This document shows positions 18,801-30,306 of a DNA stretch of 64,000 nt, in pieces. A program made the translations under genes and the position numbers. How positions within the stretch are numbered: the stretch's first letter is position 1; each line of letters starts with the position of its first letter. The notes under the pieces are model-generated. The model saw nothing but the letters and a program-made list of their open reading frames with translations. It ran no database searches and was not told the origin of the DNA. Source of the stretch: Marsupella aquatica (lineage: Eukaryota; Marchantiophyta). The DNA is taken from NCBI GenBank assembly GCA_973895155.1, contig OZ316899.1, positions 6,386,001 to 6,450,000 on the forward strand, given 5' to 3'.

Positions 18801-21800
18801 ATGGCTTCTCTTGTGATAATCCGATCAGTGACCGGGGATGTTGTTGTTTTTTGTCAGATTGAGGGAGACAGTGTTTGAGTCACTAAGGAACATGAAGTAG
18901 CAAGCCAATTTGGTTTGAAGGTAGGGGATTTCATGATTTACAAGGAGAGAGAAGATGGGCTATCCACTTATGCTGAATCCAAAGGCGATGGAGATGAGCA
19001 AGAGTGGTATCTGAAATGTGGCGTGTCCTATACTATATGCAAAAAGAAAGCGAGTTCATGCAATGTTAGTGAGGGTCTTGGAGATTTTACGCACTCCCCA
19101 CAGATTGATGAACTGGGTGAATTATGGAACAATACATCGCGTCAGAAATTGTCCCATTTTTTGGAGGACATTCCCCAAGTTGGTAGACCCCACTCAAATT
19201 TGTCGCTAGTGTGGCAGGATCTTGGAGAGGCAGATGAGCCAGTGAAGGAGACACCTCGACCCAGCGCAATCAATCTCAGAGGGGGTCTTTGACATGGTGA
19301 ACCTTCTCGATCAAGTACACCTCAGTCAAATTCATTCCATATGTGGGAAGATGTTGGAGATGTGGATACACCAGTGAAGGAGAAACCTTGATCAAGTGCA
19401 TTCAATCTCAGAGGGGGCCTTCGAGTGGTGAACCTTCTTGGACAAGTACACCTGGGTCCAATTCATTCCAAATGTGGGAGGATCTTGGAGATGGTGATAC
19501 ACCAGTGAAAGAGAAACCTCGATCAAGTGCATTCAATCTCAGAGGGGGTCTTTGAGATGGTGAACCTTCTTGGACAAGTACACTTGGGTCCAATTCATTC
19601 CAAATGTGGGAGGATCTTGGAGATGGTGATACACCAGTGAAAGAGAAATGTCGATCAAGTGCATTCAATCTCAGAGGGGGTCTTCAAGATGGTGAACCTT
19701 CTCGGACGAATACACCCTAGTCTACATCATCCCAATTCTGGGAGGATCAAGGAGCTGCTTATACTCCACCAAAGGAGACACCTCAATCAAAGGCATTCCT
19801 TCTCAAAGAGGGTCTTTGAGAAGGCAATTTAGTATGGAAGGATGAGTTCCTTGTCAGTGTTGTTCATGTCATGCTACACGGGAAAGGGACCCCTCGATGT
19901 GTACAAGCTGCTCGTAAGATTTTGAGCACAAAATTGCCAAAGAGAGTTCAACGATTGCCAAAAGTGTATGATGGAGACCATGTTTTTGAGTTGCCACCTT
20001 TTACAGGTCCATTGCTCGAAGGGGTGTTTTGTTTTGGGCATAAAGCAAAAGAATGATTGTTACATGTGGAGCAGGTTGATTGAGACAGGAGCAAATATCT
20101 GCCCAAAGCTAAACAACAATAGTCACTCTTACAAGATCCAAACTGTGAAGTGTTTGGGTTCTCTGCGTTGTATGCATAGGGATTGTGAGAATTTTGAAGA
20201 GCGCAAAGAGCACAATTCTACAAAGTGGACCCGAGATTGAGCAGGCACAAATGAGCTACCTTTCCCTATTGGACGCGACGTTCCCCTATCAAGTGTAATA
20301 TGTAGCTTCTGCAGGAGGTCTCCTAGGTGTACAGCTGGATGCCCAAGTGAGATGTACTACATCACTCCAACCAAGGACGACCTTAATTACTATCACAAGT
20401 CTTGTATTGCCATGCATGTTGGAAATCACACCCATCCTGCAATGTTCACGCACAACAAAGATCAACGGTCACTTGTGCATAATCTTGTGGAGGAGGAACT
20501 GAAGAGGAGTCCTACTGCACGGCCGTTTGTGATCAAGGTCGAAGCAGTACAGAAACTTAAAGATATTTTTGAGGACCCAGTGGCTGAGATGGTCACAACT
20601 GAGGAGGCAAACAACCTTGATGAAATGTTGGCCATTCTGGGCGACAAATCTATTTTCCGCTCGATGATCAGGAGCATCAAGAGATACTCTCATGTGTCGT
20701 CTGATGTAAGCATGATACTAGAGATGCAGAAGCATATTGCATTTCCTTTTATCCAAAGTGTTTTGTTCCCAGCCCAGAACGTGGGAACAAATGAGCGGTT
20801 GCACATTTTAAAAATGAGTACAGAAGGTCCCGGGTCAGGAGTGGACCTTGTTTGAAGAATGCAGCCAGGAGGGGATCTTGAGCATTCTTGGGTGATGTCT
20901 GATGTCATGCACCGCATACTTGACAACAGATGGTGCACTATGTCTGCACACGTATATGACCATTTCTATTGAGGCTTATGCACAATCTTTGTTTGCGATC
21001 TAGTTTCAAAAGATAGCAAGTCATTGCAAACTGCATGGAAGGTCATGAGGAGGGTATGTGAAGAACATAGGCTGAAGAATGTGCAATTCTGTGGATTTAT
21101 GGCTGATAATGCTGCTGCTGGGTGGAATGCAATCCACAATGGATTTTGGGATGGAAAGGTAAATTTCCATAGAGAGAGGTCTGATGCATTTCACTATGCC
21201 CAATCAGTACCAAAAGCATAAAGAATTGTTGGATTCACTTTGGCACGCCGGTAATATAGTTCTTGCCTATCGAGTTTTTGAGAGGCTGAAAACATGGTGG
21301 AATGAGGGCAATGCGCTACCAGGAAAAGCAAGGGAGCTCACCACGTGGATGTCTTGGTGGATTGTTTGGTTTTCTCAGTGGGGAAACTTTTTGAGACTCG
21401 TAAGTGTCTTAATGCTTTCCCCCTCTATGCATGATATCCGTCAACACGTCGGATCTCGGCGAAGCTCTCCGAGATACGCTCTGATACACCTATTTTGTCT
21501 GTTGCAGAGAACATAAAAAATGACCAAAATTGAAATGTTTTCTGGAACAATATTGCACAAGATGGACAAAGAAAAGGCAGCACTCATGCCTAACACAGCA
21601 GGGCAGAGTTGGTACACGCATCTATGCATAAATCCTCATCTAGTACAAAGGTTGCCCGGATAGTACAATCTTGTACCCTGGATGCATCTCGTGCGTTGAG
21701 CCATAATGGAGCTTTGAAGAACTACAAACTCAATGGGAGGAAACGACAAAGACCAAGCTTGTTTGAACTTCGACTTCAAGATGCTACTGCCGTTGGGAAT

Positions 21801-22068
21801 GTAGAATCTTTCTTTCCAAAATTGAACACCGTTGTAACTCAACCACACTTGCATGAGTTCTCATCCGCGGGCTCACTTAGCGGAGATGTAGAAACGGTTC
21901 CTATGAAATGCGGGAAGGCCGCTGCTGGCCATCATGTTGTAGTAGCAGATTCCCACCGGCTTGACATTGTTTTGGTAACCAGACCAAAGAAGAGGAAGTT
22001 CAAGGGGATTTCAAATAGGGATGCAAACTTGAAAAGCCAGGATGCTGAAGATGGATGTGGTGTGTCCC
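18801..22068 (+). pseudogene. Zinc-finger DDE transposase-like gene, copy 2, 5' and central parts
   Basis: It begins ATGGCTTCTCTTGTG with VTGDVVVF, matching STGDIVSI at the start of the 1-1543 protein. Matches follow in order: YDGDHVFELPPF (about 19965), the Cys/His cluster with HVGNHTHPAMF (about 20420), KHIAFPFIQ, MSTEGPGSGVDL (about 20815), and the catalytic region SAHVYDH...LCTIFVCDL...FCGFMADNAAAGWNA (20945-21135). The Asp residues in HVYDH and FMADN are the likely DDE residues. Many stops (for example near 18877, 19290, 20238, 20853 and 20971) make it a pseudogene. The reading runs in frame to SHGS at 22061-22072, where a foreign element interrupts it. Confidence 0.7.
19185..19815. repeat. 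132-bp (44-codon) tandem repeats inside the transposase pseudogene
   Basis: Units begin at about 19248, 19380, 19511, 19643 and 19775 (spacing 132, 131, 132, 132), with a partial one before. Each encodes a variant of WTSTPGSNSFQMWEDLGDGD and then PVKEKPRSSAFNLRGGL. The spacing is a multiple of three apart from one 131-bp unit, so the repeat probably expanded while it was coding. The 1-1543 protein has no such repeat. Confidence 0.8.
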
Positions 22069-22961
22069 ATGGCTCCCTTAACCCAAGAAACCCCTCTGCT
22101 CAAGCCGATTCCCACAGGTTTCGCTCTTGGCGAGGCCAATTTCGCGGCTTAGCGGCATGGGACGCTGCTAACTTCCTTCTACTACTATTGCTATTAACAT
22201 TTTACTCACATATACTGGACAGATCCTTCATCGGGTCATGAGATACGTAGCCGGCCTATTCTCGGCCTTCCCTTGTCCTCCTCTCTCGGTTTTCCTTTAG
22301 GTATGTTTGGATTCCGCCGCCGGAATGATCCCCAACTGGCTTGGGTAAGCCGCTAAGACCTCTCTCAGCTCGACACATCCAACTCTTACTACCTTGCTTA
22401 CTCCCTTCTTGGTTGATGTGGGCAATCTTCAAACAAGTTAATGCGACACACAAATAGCAAAATGACTCCTTCTGACTGAGTTATACCATGCACTTGCCAT
22501 ACAAACAGTACTTCTCATATACAAGATCTGCGAACTAAGCCGTGAGGCCAACTCTATTCATTTCTTAGGTATGAGGAAACATGAATATACACAAGGGTCA
22601 CAGTATAACTAACCGAGAGCTTCTTTAACTACTTGATCCCAGCCCTGCTGGTGCACTAAAAACTTGCTAAGGAAGAAGGCTCTCAACTCCCCGCTGCCCA
22701 GGTACTTATCCTGGTAGTGGATCCGCCTAATTCCTTGCAGCGTAAGCCTAATCTACCTAACTGTAATCTACCTATGTATAGCGAGGCAGGAGCACAAGTG
22801 TTGCTCTTACCAGTGGATCCGCAATCCCACTAAGCTAAGTGTCAGGGCCGCCCCTTGGTCCTGATCCTAATTCTAAACTTGGAGATCTGAGCCCGCCCTG
22901 CCCACTCACGCCTCCTCCCTCCACGTCCGCCCTCCTTAAAAGGAGCGGCCCTCCACCACCG

Positions 22962-24343
22962 TCATGGCAGCGGTGTCTGGTCCTCAATGGACGCCCCCAA
23001 CACTTCCTCCGCAGCCACTACCGTAGGTCCGTCCTCTAACAGATTACCTGCTCCTGACCGAGTCAACTCTCCATCGGCCTGACTGGGTCCATCCTCGGCT
23101 TTGGCCTCAGCATCGGCCACGGCCTCCCCGGCATGTTCTAGTGATGGATCCGGTACCCCGGCTTCATCACCGAGTATCCTGGCCCCGGCTTCATCATCCC
23201 CGCCTTCTAGGGCAGTTGGATCCTCTACCGTGACCCTGCCTAAGGTTGGTGTTGGGTTTACCTCCTTGGTCACGACGGCTTGAGGAGCCGTATTACTCCC
23301 TGACCCAGAAGGTTTCTGCTTCTTCTTCTTCTTTGGTTCGGCAGTTGGCCCCTTCCCCTTGCCACTTACCTCCGGCACCGGTGCGAGTATCTCGGCTTGT
23401 CCTTTGGCCAGTACTACACCAAGTAACTTGGTTGCCCCAATTGGAGTTGGTCCTGAGGAAGCCAAGCACTTAAATACTGCGGCCTATTTCTTCAGCCGCC
23501 CCGTTTGGTTGTCGGCTCGCTGCTGTAAGTTTTCCATCTTCCGTGTGCTTTACTCCAACTCCTCCTGCAATTCATCCAGGTCCTTGCGCGCCTCCTCCCG
23601 CTCCTTCTGGGCTTCCTCCAATTCCTTCTTTAAGGTCGCCCTCTCCTCCTGGGTTGCTCTCAGCTCCTTGTCGAGCTCCGTAACGACCTCAGACTCCATT
23701 TTATTCATCTTGGCATAAGTCTGGTCGAGCTGGTCGTCTTTCTCGCGGAGGTCGGCCTTGAAGCTAGCCGTCATGGATGCAAGCTCCTACCGCAGCACGA
23801 TAATCGCCTGATAGGATTTCCCTAACTCAGCCTTCTTTTGCTCAAGGGCTCTGCGGATATCCTTGAGTTCCCCCTTCAGCGCCCTTTCCCTTCTTTGAGT
23901 TTCCACCATGGCCTGATTGTTGGCTACTATGTGGCCCTCCTCTGCGTCTCTCAGCTCTTGCTTCCACTTCTCCTTCTCCTTGATCGAAATCGGCCAGATC
24001 ATATTGGGTCCGAGTCAGTTTATCCTTGATAATCTGATTATCAGACTGCGCGGTATCCAATTGCCCCTGCATGATGTTGAGCTCATGCCGCTTAATCCGC
24101 AGCTCATCTTGGGCTTTCTTGGACGCCTTCAGGTCTTCTACCTCGGCTTCCCTTGCCCTTCTTGCTTCTTTCCAAAGCCACCGCTTCTTCTAATTGGTGC
24201 TTCTCCAACATTTCCCTCTGGAAAAAAGGTCCCTGCTCCAACTCCTCCCCAAAGATGTCGAGCGCAAGTTCCCCACACATCTCCATGTACTCCATGGCTC
24301 GTTCTTTAGCATAGGCGGAGTGAGCAGAAGTCATCGACATCAT
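22962..24343 (-). pseudogene. Coiled-coil downstream part of the 4.4-kb element
   Basis: Consecutive minus-strand frames (24343-24104, 24002-23787, 23774-23550, 23465-22962) give long Glu/Lys/Arg/Leu heptad-like helices (for example LKKELEEAQKEREEARKDLD), then an Ala/Gly/Glu-rich low-complexity end. The frame shifts several times, so it is broken. Element 57.3-60.0 kb has the same order: conserved domain, then coiled coil. Confidence 0.5.
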
Positions 24344-24813
24344 CCACCGCGGCCTTTGTTCCCAGGCAGCCTTGCAAATTTCTTCTATCGTGGCTGGCGG
24401 GCTGTTTCATTTTTCTGCAAGCCGCCGGATGTCCTCTAGCCATTCTCCTCCTGGTAAATCCTTCTCCCTGCCAGGGCTGCCTCCTCTTCCTCCCTACGTC
24501 GTTCCTGAAACTCCTGCCATCTGTTTTATGCCGTCAAAACTTGGGGGAGCGACATCTGGTGGGGGAGATTTGGGGCTGCTCTGCTGGGTCGGGTCCCCTT
24601 GAACTACTCTTGGAAGAGTGGGGATGAACCTGCCACAGGTCCTTATTCCTGGAACATGATGGTCCGACCCGTAGCCGGAGTCATCATTGTCGTAGCCTTC
24701 TACCGCCTCCTCCTCGGCTTGGACTACCGGCTCCCCCTGCTGCTGTCTTGGTCCTGCCGTGAACACAACCCCACAGATCACGGGTCCTGGTTCCTCCGGC
24801 TTCCACGTTGATC

Positions 24814-25809
24814 TCATCTTCTCCCCGTCGTGACCAGGGCCTTGGGCTGCTTCTCCTCGGCTTCGGGACTTGAAGCTCCTACATACATTTGGACTCCCGG
24901 CTCATGTTCCGGCCTCCTTCTCTCCTTGGCCCCGGTAAAGGGGTTTTCCCTGGTAAGTTGGCTAAGGCCAACTTTGGAAGCAGTATTCTGTACTGGCCCC
25001 GTTGCCGCTGCCGTTCTCCTTTCCTTCTCCAGCAATTTCAGCAGATTCTGCATGCCTGGTTGCTGCATCGGCAAGTCCTCCTTCCTTGGCCTAAACACTT
25101 GCTCGATTCTAGGACTGTCAGGCTGGGTCGGTTTCTCTGTTGCCGGCCATGGTTCCGGAACCTCCTCTGGTGCTCTTGCTTGTAGGGGCAGTACCGGGGC
25201 GAATATCTGGCTTCGGGCATACCGGCACAACAGCGGCATGTGATAACCAAGCCGGGACACGCTTCCCATGCTGATCACCAGTTGTTCCTCCTTCAAGATC
25301 TTCTTTAGTTGGGTGAGGAGGTACCCGTTGTAGTCTCGGCTTGGGTCTGGCCTCTCCGCCAGATAGACCTGTGCCTTGCCGATCTCTACCCTCGGCAAGT
25401 TACAATGCATGGTCACCCGCAAGAAATCGATCATTTCTCCTATGTGCGGGTTGGTGCAGGTGTTTCGGAAGAAGCCATTCTTTGTTGATGGCCCTGGAAA
25501 CAACCGGAACTCCTTGTCTGGCAAGGTCTTCCTGGTATCTACTTTGGTCTTATTGCCCATCGGCAAGCCAAACACTTTGGCAATCACCCGGGGAGTGAGA
25601 TAGAAATCCTTCCCATACACCCTTGTGGAATTGGTCTCGGGCTCCCATGATCCCACGAATTCCAGTAAGTCTGAATCCGGTACCTCTGGCTTCAGCCATG
25701 GTAACTTTACGAATGCTTCCAAGCCGGATCCGGCCATGAAGCCCTGGTATTTCCAAGTCTTCATAGCCGTAAAGCATGCATCCTCTTCCCGCGCAAAGTG
25801 TAATTGCAC
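24814..25809 (-). CDS. Plant-transposon-protein-like ORF (gag-like), 331 codons
   Basis: The first ~200 residues (KTWKYQGFMAGSGLEAFVKL...RVYGKDFYLTPRVIAKVFGLP...YLLTQLKKILKEEQLV) have the layout of the 'putative plant transposon protein' family seen in plant repeat-derived ORFs. A Pro/Glu-rich tail follows. Relatives in this window are at 57.8-58.3 kb, 30.3 kb and 62.8 kb. Function is unknown; it may package or bind nucleic acid. The frame upstream of 25809 (to about 26100) is Lys-rich but broken. Confidence 0.55.
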   Translation of the reverse strand: MQLHFAREEDACFTAMKTWKYQGFMAGSGLEAFVKLPWLKPEVPDSDLLEFVGSWEPETNSTRVYGKDFYLTPRVIAKVFGLPMGNKTKVDTRKTLPDKEFRLFPGPSTKNGFFRNTCTNPHIGEMIDFLRVTMHCNLPRVEIGKAQVYLAERPDPSRDYNGYLLTQLKKILKEEQLVISMGSVSRLGYHMPLLCRYARSQIFAPVLPLQARAPEEVPEPWPATEKPTQPDSPRIEQVFRPRKEDLPMQQPGMQNLLKLLEKERRTAAATGPVQNTASKVGLSQLTRENPFTGAKERRRPEHEPGVQMYVGASSPEAEEKQPKALVTTGRR

Positions 25810-26579
25810 CTCCTCGGGGAGGGTCGCCGCCCAGCCTTTCTAGGTGTCATCTCTTGTTGGAACGGCATTGATGGGGTCAACCTCCTCCTCTTCGACTTCC
25901 GTCTGCCTCTTGCTTCCCTGCTCTGTTGGTTTCCTGGGTGCCGCCGACCTTGTTCTTTTTGCAGGGGTGGCTTCTTCGTTGTTGTTCTTCGTAGGTCCCA
26001 ATGTACTCAGTTGCCCGTTCTAATAGGCATCCCCAAAAATGAGCAACTTGATTGACGTTGCTCATACCCCTCTTGAGTTGATCTTTGGTATCTGCTTCCA
26101 CCCTGAGTGCTTTCTTGAGCAGCGGACAGCAGTTGGCCTCTCGTAGTCGTCCGCTTGGCTTGTGTTTGCAAATGAGCCGCCAGTCCTTGCGCTTGGTCCT
26201 TACCCCACCCCTTGGCTGGTCTTCCTTCCCGTTAGTAGCCGCCGATACTTAGCGCACCCTAACCCTAATCGTGTTTCCCCCAGCGTCCTTACTTTCGGCC
26301 TCGGCTCGGGTTCCATAGTCACCCTTAATTGTTTATATTTCCCTATTTTTGTTACCATAGTAAGGTGTTTCCTAGGGTACACTCCTGATTTTACTAATTA
26401 AACTGGCCTAATGATTCTTGGCTAGGCATCATAGTGGATCTGTTGTCCAATGGCTCTCGTGGCTCGGGCAAACTAGATGTTGTCATTGTGGAACCCCAAA
26501 AGACGAGGTCAACCCCATGTCTGAAGCCCGTGAGAAGACGTGTTCAAGAAAGTGATTTGGTTCCAGGCATGTTCTTTTT

Positions 26580-27758
26580 TTTTTCTTTTTTTTTCTTTTT
26601 TAAATAATAAAACCCGCAAAACCCTACGGGAAAGGGGGCCAAACAGGCAGCATAGGAGCCCACGCCGGGCAGACGGTGATAAAAGACCAGCTAAAACCTA
26701 GAGAGCTCAAACCAAAGAAACCCCGGGCAAGGAGCCACAGGGTGAGAAGGCTAGAAGGTATCAGCAACCATGCTAAGCCCTAGATACCGGTTCTATCTAA
26801 TGCATCCCACTAGTGAGGCACAAAAAGTCTAAGTCTAGTGGGTTAGGACTGAAGTAGGAAGTCAAGAGGAAGAGGAGAATCGAGCCTCCGCCCGGGGGGC
26901 CCAGTTCACGCGTTCCTTAATAATTTCCTCCTTGATCCGCAGCAACCGTGTGCGCCTATTGCAGGGGCCTAAATCCTCACACAGTCCATGGAGTTGATCA
27001 ATGACCTCCATAAATATCTTCAACAGGTCAAAACATCTGCTTCTGCCATTATTGAATACACTGTCATTCCGAGCGAGCCAAATGTGCCAGAGTACTTGAT
27101 ACGCCATGAAAACGATCAGTGAATGAGCTAGGCTGTGGCCCTGAAATGCCTCCATTAGAACTCTCAGATCAAGTACTGGCCAAGTGATCAAATCTGGAAA
27201 AGTCCTGGCAACCAAATCCCAACCTTTGGCAGCAAGCTTGCATGTAAAGAAAATGTGGGGTATACTCTCAGGAGCATTACGGCACAAACCACAAGTACCA
27301 TCACTCTTACCCATCCGCAAAGCTCGTATGTTAGTGAAGAGCCCTTGTGCAATCACTCTCCAAAGAAATGTGCGAGACTTCGTGGGGAGATCAGACGCCC
27401 ATAGTGAGTGCCAAAGTTTACTCCATTCCAGATCAGAGAGATGAAGCGACCAGATTCTGTTGAGCCTAGTAAAGTCATAACCTTTCGTGCGCAGGAGTTG
27501 GTATGCTCTAGCATTAGGCAGGGCAAATTTGCTCATTCTCTCCTTTTTGTCCGCCCAGATCCAGCATGTTGCTAAAGAACCAGCCTCTTTGTCATCCGAG
27601 ATCCTTCTGATTCTTCTCACAAAGGAAATGCACAGCGCCTCCAATTCCGGGTCCAAACCTCTGATCTTGTTGAGCTTGTGTCGGGAAAATTCCGGAGTGT
27701 TGCCACCCCAGCGTCTGAGGTCAGAGACCTTTCTCAAACCCATTCGTCCGCAAGTCCT
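26580..27758 (-). mobile_element. 5'-truncated L1-type LINE
   Basis: It is flanked by CCAGGCATGTTCTTTTT at 26563-26579 and 27759-27775 (17-bp target-site duplication), and its plus-strand left end is T/C-rich, i.e. the A-rich tail on the minus strand. Its 3' UTR (TTTTGCGGGTTTTATT) matches the 3' end of the LINE at 38.8-48.0 kb, so they are one family. 5' truncation is typical of target-primed reverse transcription. Confidence 0.92.
26862..27743 (-). CDS. LINE ORF2 C-terminal domain with zf-RVT
   Basis: A 293-codon intact frame. Residues from about 110 (LWASDLPTKSRTFLWRVIAQGL) to about 200 form the zinc-binding zf-RVT region typical of plant L1 reverse transcriptases, with CGLC and H-x4-C (PHIFFTC). 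It aligns with the LINE at 44.9-47.8 kb. No reverse transcriptase core remains, so the fragment is non-functional by itself, although the frame is undamaged (recent insertion). Confidence 0.85.
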   Translation of the reverse strand: MGLRKVSDLRRWGGNTPEFSRHKLNKIRGLDPELEALCISFVRRIRRISDDKEAGSLATCWIWADKKERMSKFALPNARAYQLLRTKGYDFTRLNRIWSLHLSDLEWSKLWHSLWASDLPTKSRTFLWRVIAQGLFTNIRALRMGKSDGTCGLCRNAPESIPHIFFTCKLAAKGWDLVARTFPDLITWPVLDLRVLMEAFQGHSLAHSLIVFMAYQVLWHIWLARNDSVFNNGRSRCFDLLKIFMEVIDQLHGLCEDLGPCNRRTRLLRIKEEIIKERVNWAPRAEARFSSSS

Positions 27759-27775
27759 CCAGGCATGTTCTTTTT

Positions 27776-28610
27776 GGCTTGCATCTCAACGATTGGTAAG
27801 AGTCCGGGTTGTCGAGGTGCATTCAAAGGCAAGGAACGGGGAGTATGCGCTCAATTTATCAAAGAGGCAAGACTAAAAGTAAGCAAATTAGGTGTTGTTG
27901 GTATCTGTTGGCTGGCTGGGAGTAAAATTAACAAACCAGGTGTTCCATATCCGTATTGGTTTTGCCCAAACAACCAGTGTTGCACAAAATCCTCTTTGCC
28001 ATTTATTACCGGTGTTTTACCACCACTGCCTTCAAAGTTTCTTGTCTCTCATGGAACTAATCTTTCAGAAGAAGAGGTCCTGTTCTTGCACAACAATGGA
28101 GTGGACATCATTTTTGGTGAAGATGTTATGAATGAACTGGTGAGTGTTGGCGACATCATAATGGATTTGAACACATACCCAGAGCGGATAGATCCTACAA
28201 TGCCTGATGAGCGTGGTACTTGACGCAATGGCCAGGCAAGGCGAAGGAGGTCAAACACCTTCAAATACGCTGCCACACGTATCCGTAATGCTAAGACCGA
28301 GGCAATTGTGTGCACATCAATGAGGAGAATCAAAATAGGGAATGCTACAGGCATGAGGCTCATGGTGAACAACACTTGCAGGGGCCAAACTTCAATACAT
28401 TGCGTACAGATTTGTGTCTTCCCAAGTTGTTCCTGCAAGGATTTCATGTACAGGGAGTCTATGGGAAGAGCCTACTTCCCATGCAAGCACTTGTACTGGT
28501 GCTTTGCAAACATCTTGAAAAGGAATATTGATAGGGATCAATGTATTAACCAACAGATCTTGACTCTAACTGAGGTCGACAACCTTGTATCAAATGTGGG
28601 TATTGTCTGA
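27776..28610 (+). pseudogene. Zinc-finger transposase copy 2, C-terminal part with SWIM finger
   Basis: It continues the copy 2 reading after the 4.4-kb element and the LINE: VPG (before) joins MFFLACISTIGKSPGCRG (after) across the duplication. Near 28430-28500 a C-x-C ... C-x-H pattern (CSCKDF, then FPCKHLYWCF) is a SWIM zinc finger, which usually lies C-terminal to the DDE domain in MULE/FAR1-type proteins. This supports placing the family near MULEs. A TGA at about 28222 breaks the frame. Confidence 0.65.
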
Positions 28611-29345
28611 TCTTGGCAACCTCCGCCAACATGAACAAGTTTCCTTCCTCATTGTATCTCGGAGATCCTCGCCGACATTGTATTTTGGAGACCCTCGCCG
28701 ACATTTACCAAACAGCCAAATAGGGTCACCTATTTTGGGGCCTAGGGTTTAGGAAAAATGACCGTTTTATGTGATTGATATTATGTATCAACGGTTCCTA
28801 TGAATGGATTAATGTGTTAACCAACCAATCTTGACTCTGAGGTCGGCAACCTTGTATCAATGCCAGTATTGTCTGATCTCAGCAACCTCCGCCGACATGA
28901 ACAGGTTTCCTTCCTCATTGTATCTCGGAGACCCTCGCCAACATTGTATTTCGGAGACCCTCGCCAACATTTACCAAATAGCCAAATAGGGTCACTTGTT
29001 TTGGGGCCTAGGGTTTAGGGTTTAGGAAAAATGACCGTTTTATGTGATTGATATTATGTATCAACGGTTCCTATGAATGGATCAATGTGTTAACCAACCA
29101 ATCTTGACTCTGAGGTCGGCAACCTTGTATCAAATGCCGGTATTGTCTGATCTCCGCGACCTCGGCCAACATGAACAGGTTTCCATCCTCATTATATCTC
29201 GGAGACCCTCGCCGACATTGTATTTTGGAGACCCTCGCCAACATTTACCAAACAGCCAAATAGGGTCACCTATTTTGGGCCTAGGGTCTAGGGTTTAGGG
29301 TTTAGGAAAAATGAACGTTTTATGTGACTGATATTATGTATCCGT
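28530..29345. repeat. About 270-bp tandem triplication including the transposase 3' end
   Basis: AACCTTGTATCAA recurs at 28581, 28848 and 29121 (spacing 267 and 273). Each unit has TCTGATCT...GCAACCTC(C/G)GCC, two copies of (T/C)GGAGACCCTCGCC(G/A)ACAT, CCAAATAGGGTCACC, GGCCTAGGGTTTAGG and GATATTATGTATC. The first unit begins inside the coding end of the transposase, so the gene's 3' end was amplified. Confidence 0.85.
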
Positions 29346-29430
29346 TGTCCTGGTCGGTTTAGTGTTTAGGGTTTGGTATGGATAGGGTCACATTAGGAGG
29401 GTAGACCATCGGCCCGCACTCAGATTAGGA

Positions 29431-29972
29431 ATGTTACTTTGTTACAAACTTACTATGGATTGCGGCACAGGCGAACGTGAGCTTTTGATTGATAGGACAC
29501 AACAAAAGCTTAGATTGGAATTGCGGACGCTTCTGGCTAGTAAGGAACAAGACCGTGCTCGCATTTGGAATCCTTGTTATCCCCTACAATGTCACCCTCC
29601 AGTGAGTAACTTGATTCCAGGGTTGCTTGATGATGTTGTGGAGTTGCACATCTGGCCCCGGATTTGGTCAATGCTTGAAGGTGTTGCAGTTTTGGATCCA
29701 GTTTGGGATTGTCATCATCCAATGAAGACTCTCTTCCTGACGGTGCAATCAATTGCTCATATCAACAGGAAATGGAGACATTTGATAACAAACTCCATAC
29801 TATGGGCTGCAATGACTACAGCTAGATAGCATTTTGTTGCGTAAGATGGCCTACAGTGACCCCTTTGTTCTTTCGAGATTCAATGAGAGCATTCCCACCA
29901 ATCAATGTTTGGAGTCGGTTGTCTGATAGTATCTTAAATGGAAGGATCGATTCTTGGTTGTTATTGTGGATA
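29431..29972 (+). pseudogene. F-box-like protein fragment, 5' part
   Basis: A 132-codon frame (to 29829) includes SNLIPGLLDDVVELHIWPRI, which resembles plant F-box starts (LIPGLPDD...), then INRKWRHLITNSILW, like the 'VS+.W..LL' continuation. After a stop the similarity to the fragment at 34.7-35.4 kb goes on (PPINVWSRLSDSILNGRIDSW ~ PPIDALAMMSPISLKSW) to the edge of an inserted element at 29.97 kb. F-box identity is tentative. Confidence 0.4.
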
Positions 29973-30306
29973 TACAGTTAACTTGAAAAGCTAAGATTAA
30001 GTGCAAATTTTTAAATTTTCTGGTCGCTAAAGTTTAAGTTCACTTAAACTTACATTTTTTACGCCTTTTAGTAAGATACGATCTTACGATCTTACGATCT
30101 TATTACCTTACGATTTACGAACTTACGCGGTACTAGAAGATTACGCCGTTGCAAGACTAACAGGCGGAAAGTACACTATGAGCCGCATCGCGTGAAATCT
30201 TACGACCAGAGCGAATCACTCTCTGCATGACTATTTCCGACGCTTACAAGCATCGCTCCGCTTCATCTGATCAGCATCCACCTCAAGATTTGTGAACCCG
30301 AGAGCT

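Larger units (their letters stand above)
22076..26449 (-). mobile_element. 4.4-kb element with plant-transposon-protein-like ORF, inserted in the transposase pseudogene
   Basis: ATGGCTC occurs at both edges (22069-22075 and 26450-26456), and the interrupted protein reads on in frame (SHGS before, NGSRGSGKLD after), so this is an insertion with a 7-bp target-site duplication. The inside is GC-richer than its surroundings and read from the minus strand. I see no LTR, inverted terminal repeat, poly-A, reverse transcriptase or transposase core. Its class is unknown. Confidence 0.6.

Noticed and set aside
22839-25843. Plus-strand ORFs over the 4.4-kb element
   Set aside because: Low-complexity Ser/Pro/Leu frames that are complements of Glu/Lys-rich coiled-coil coding on the minus strand.
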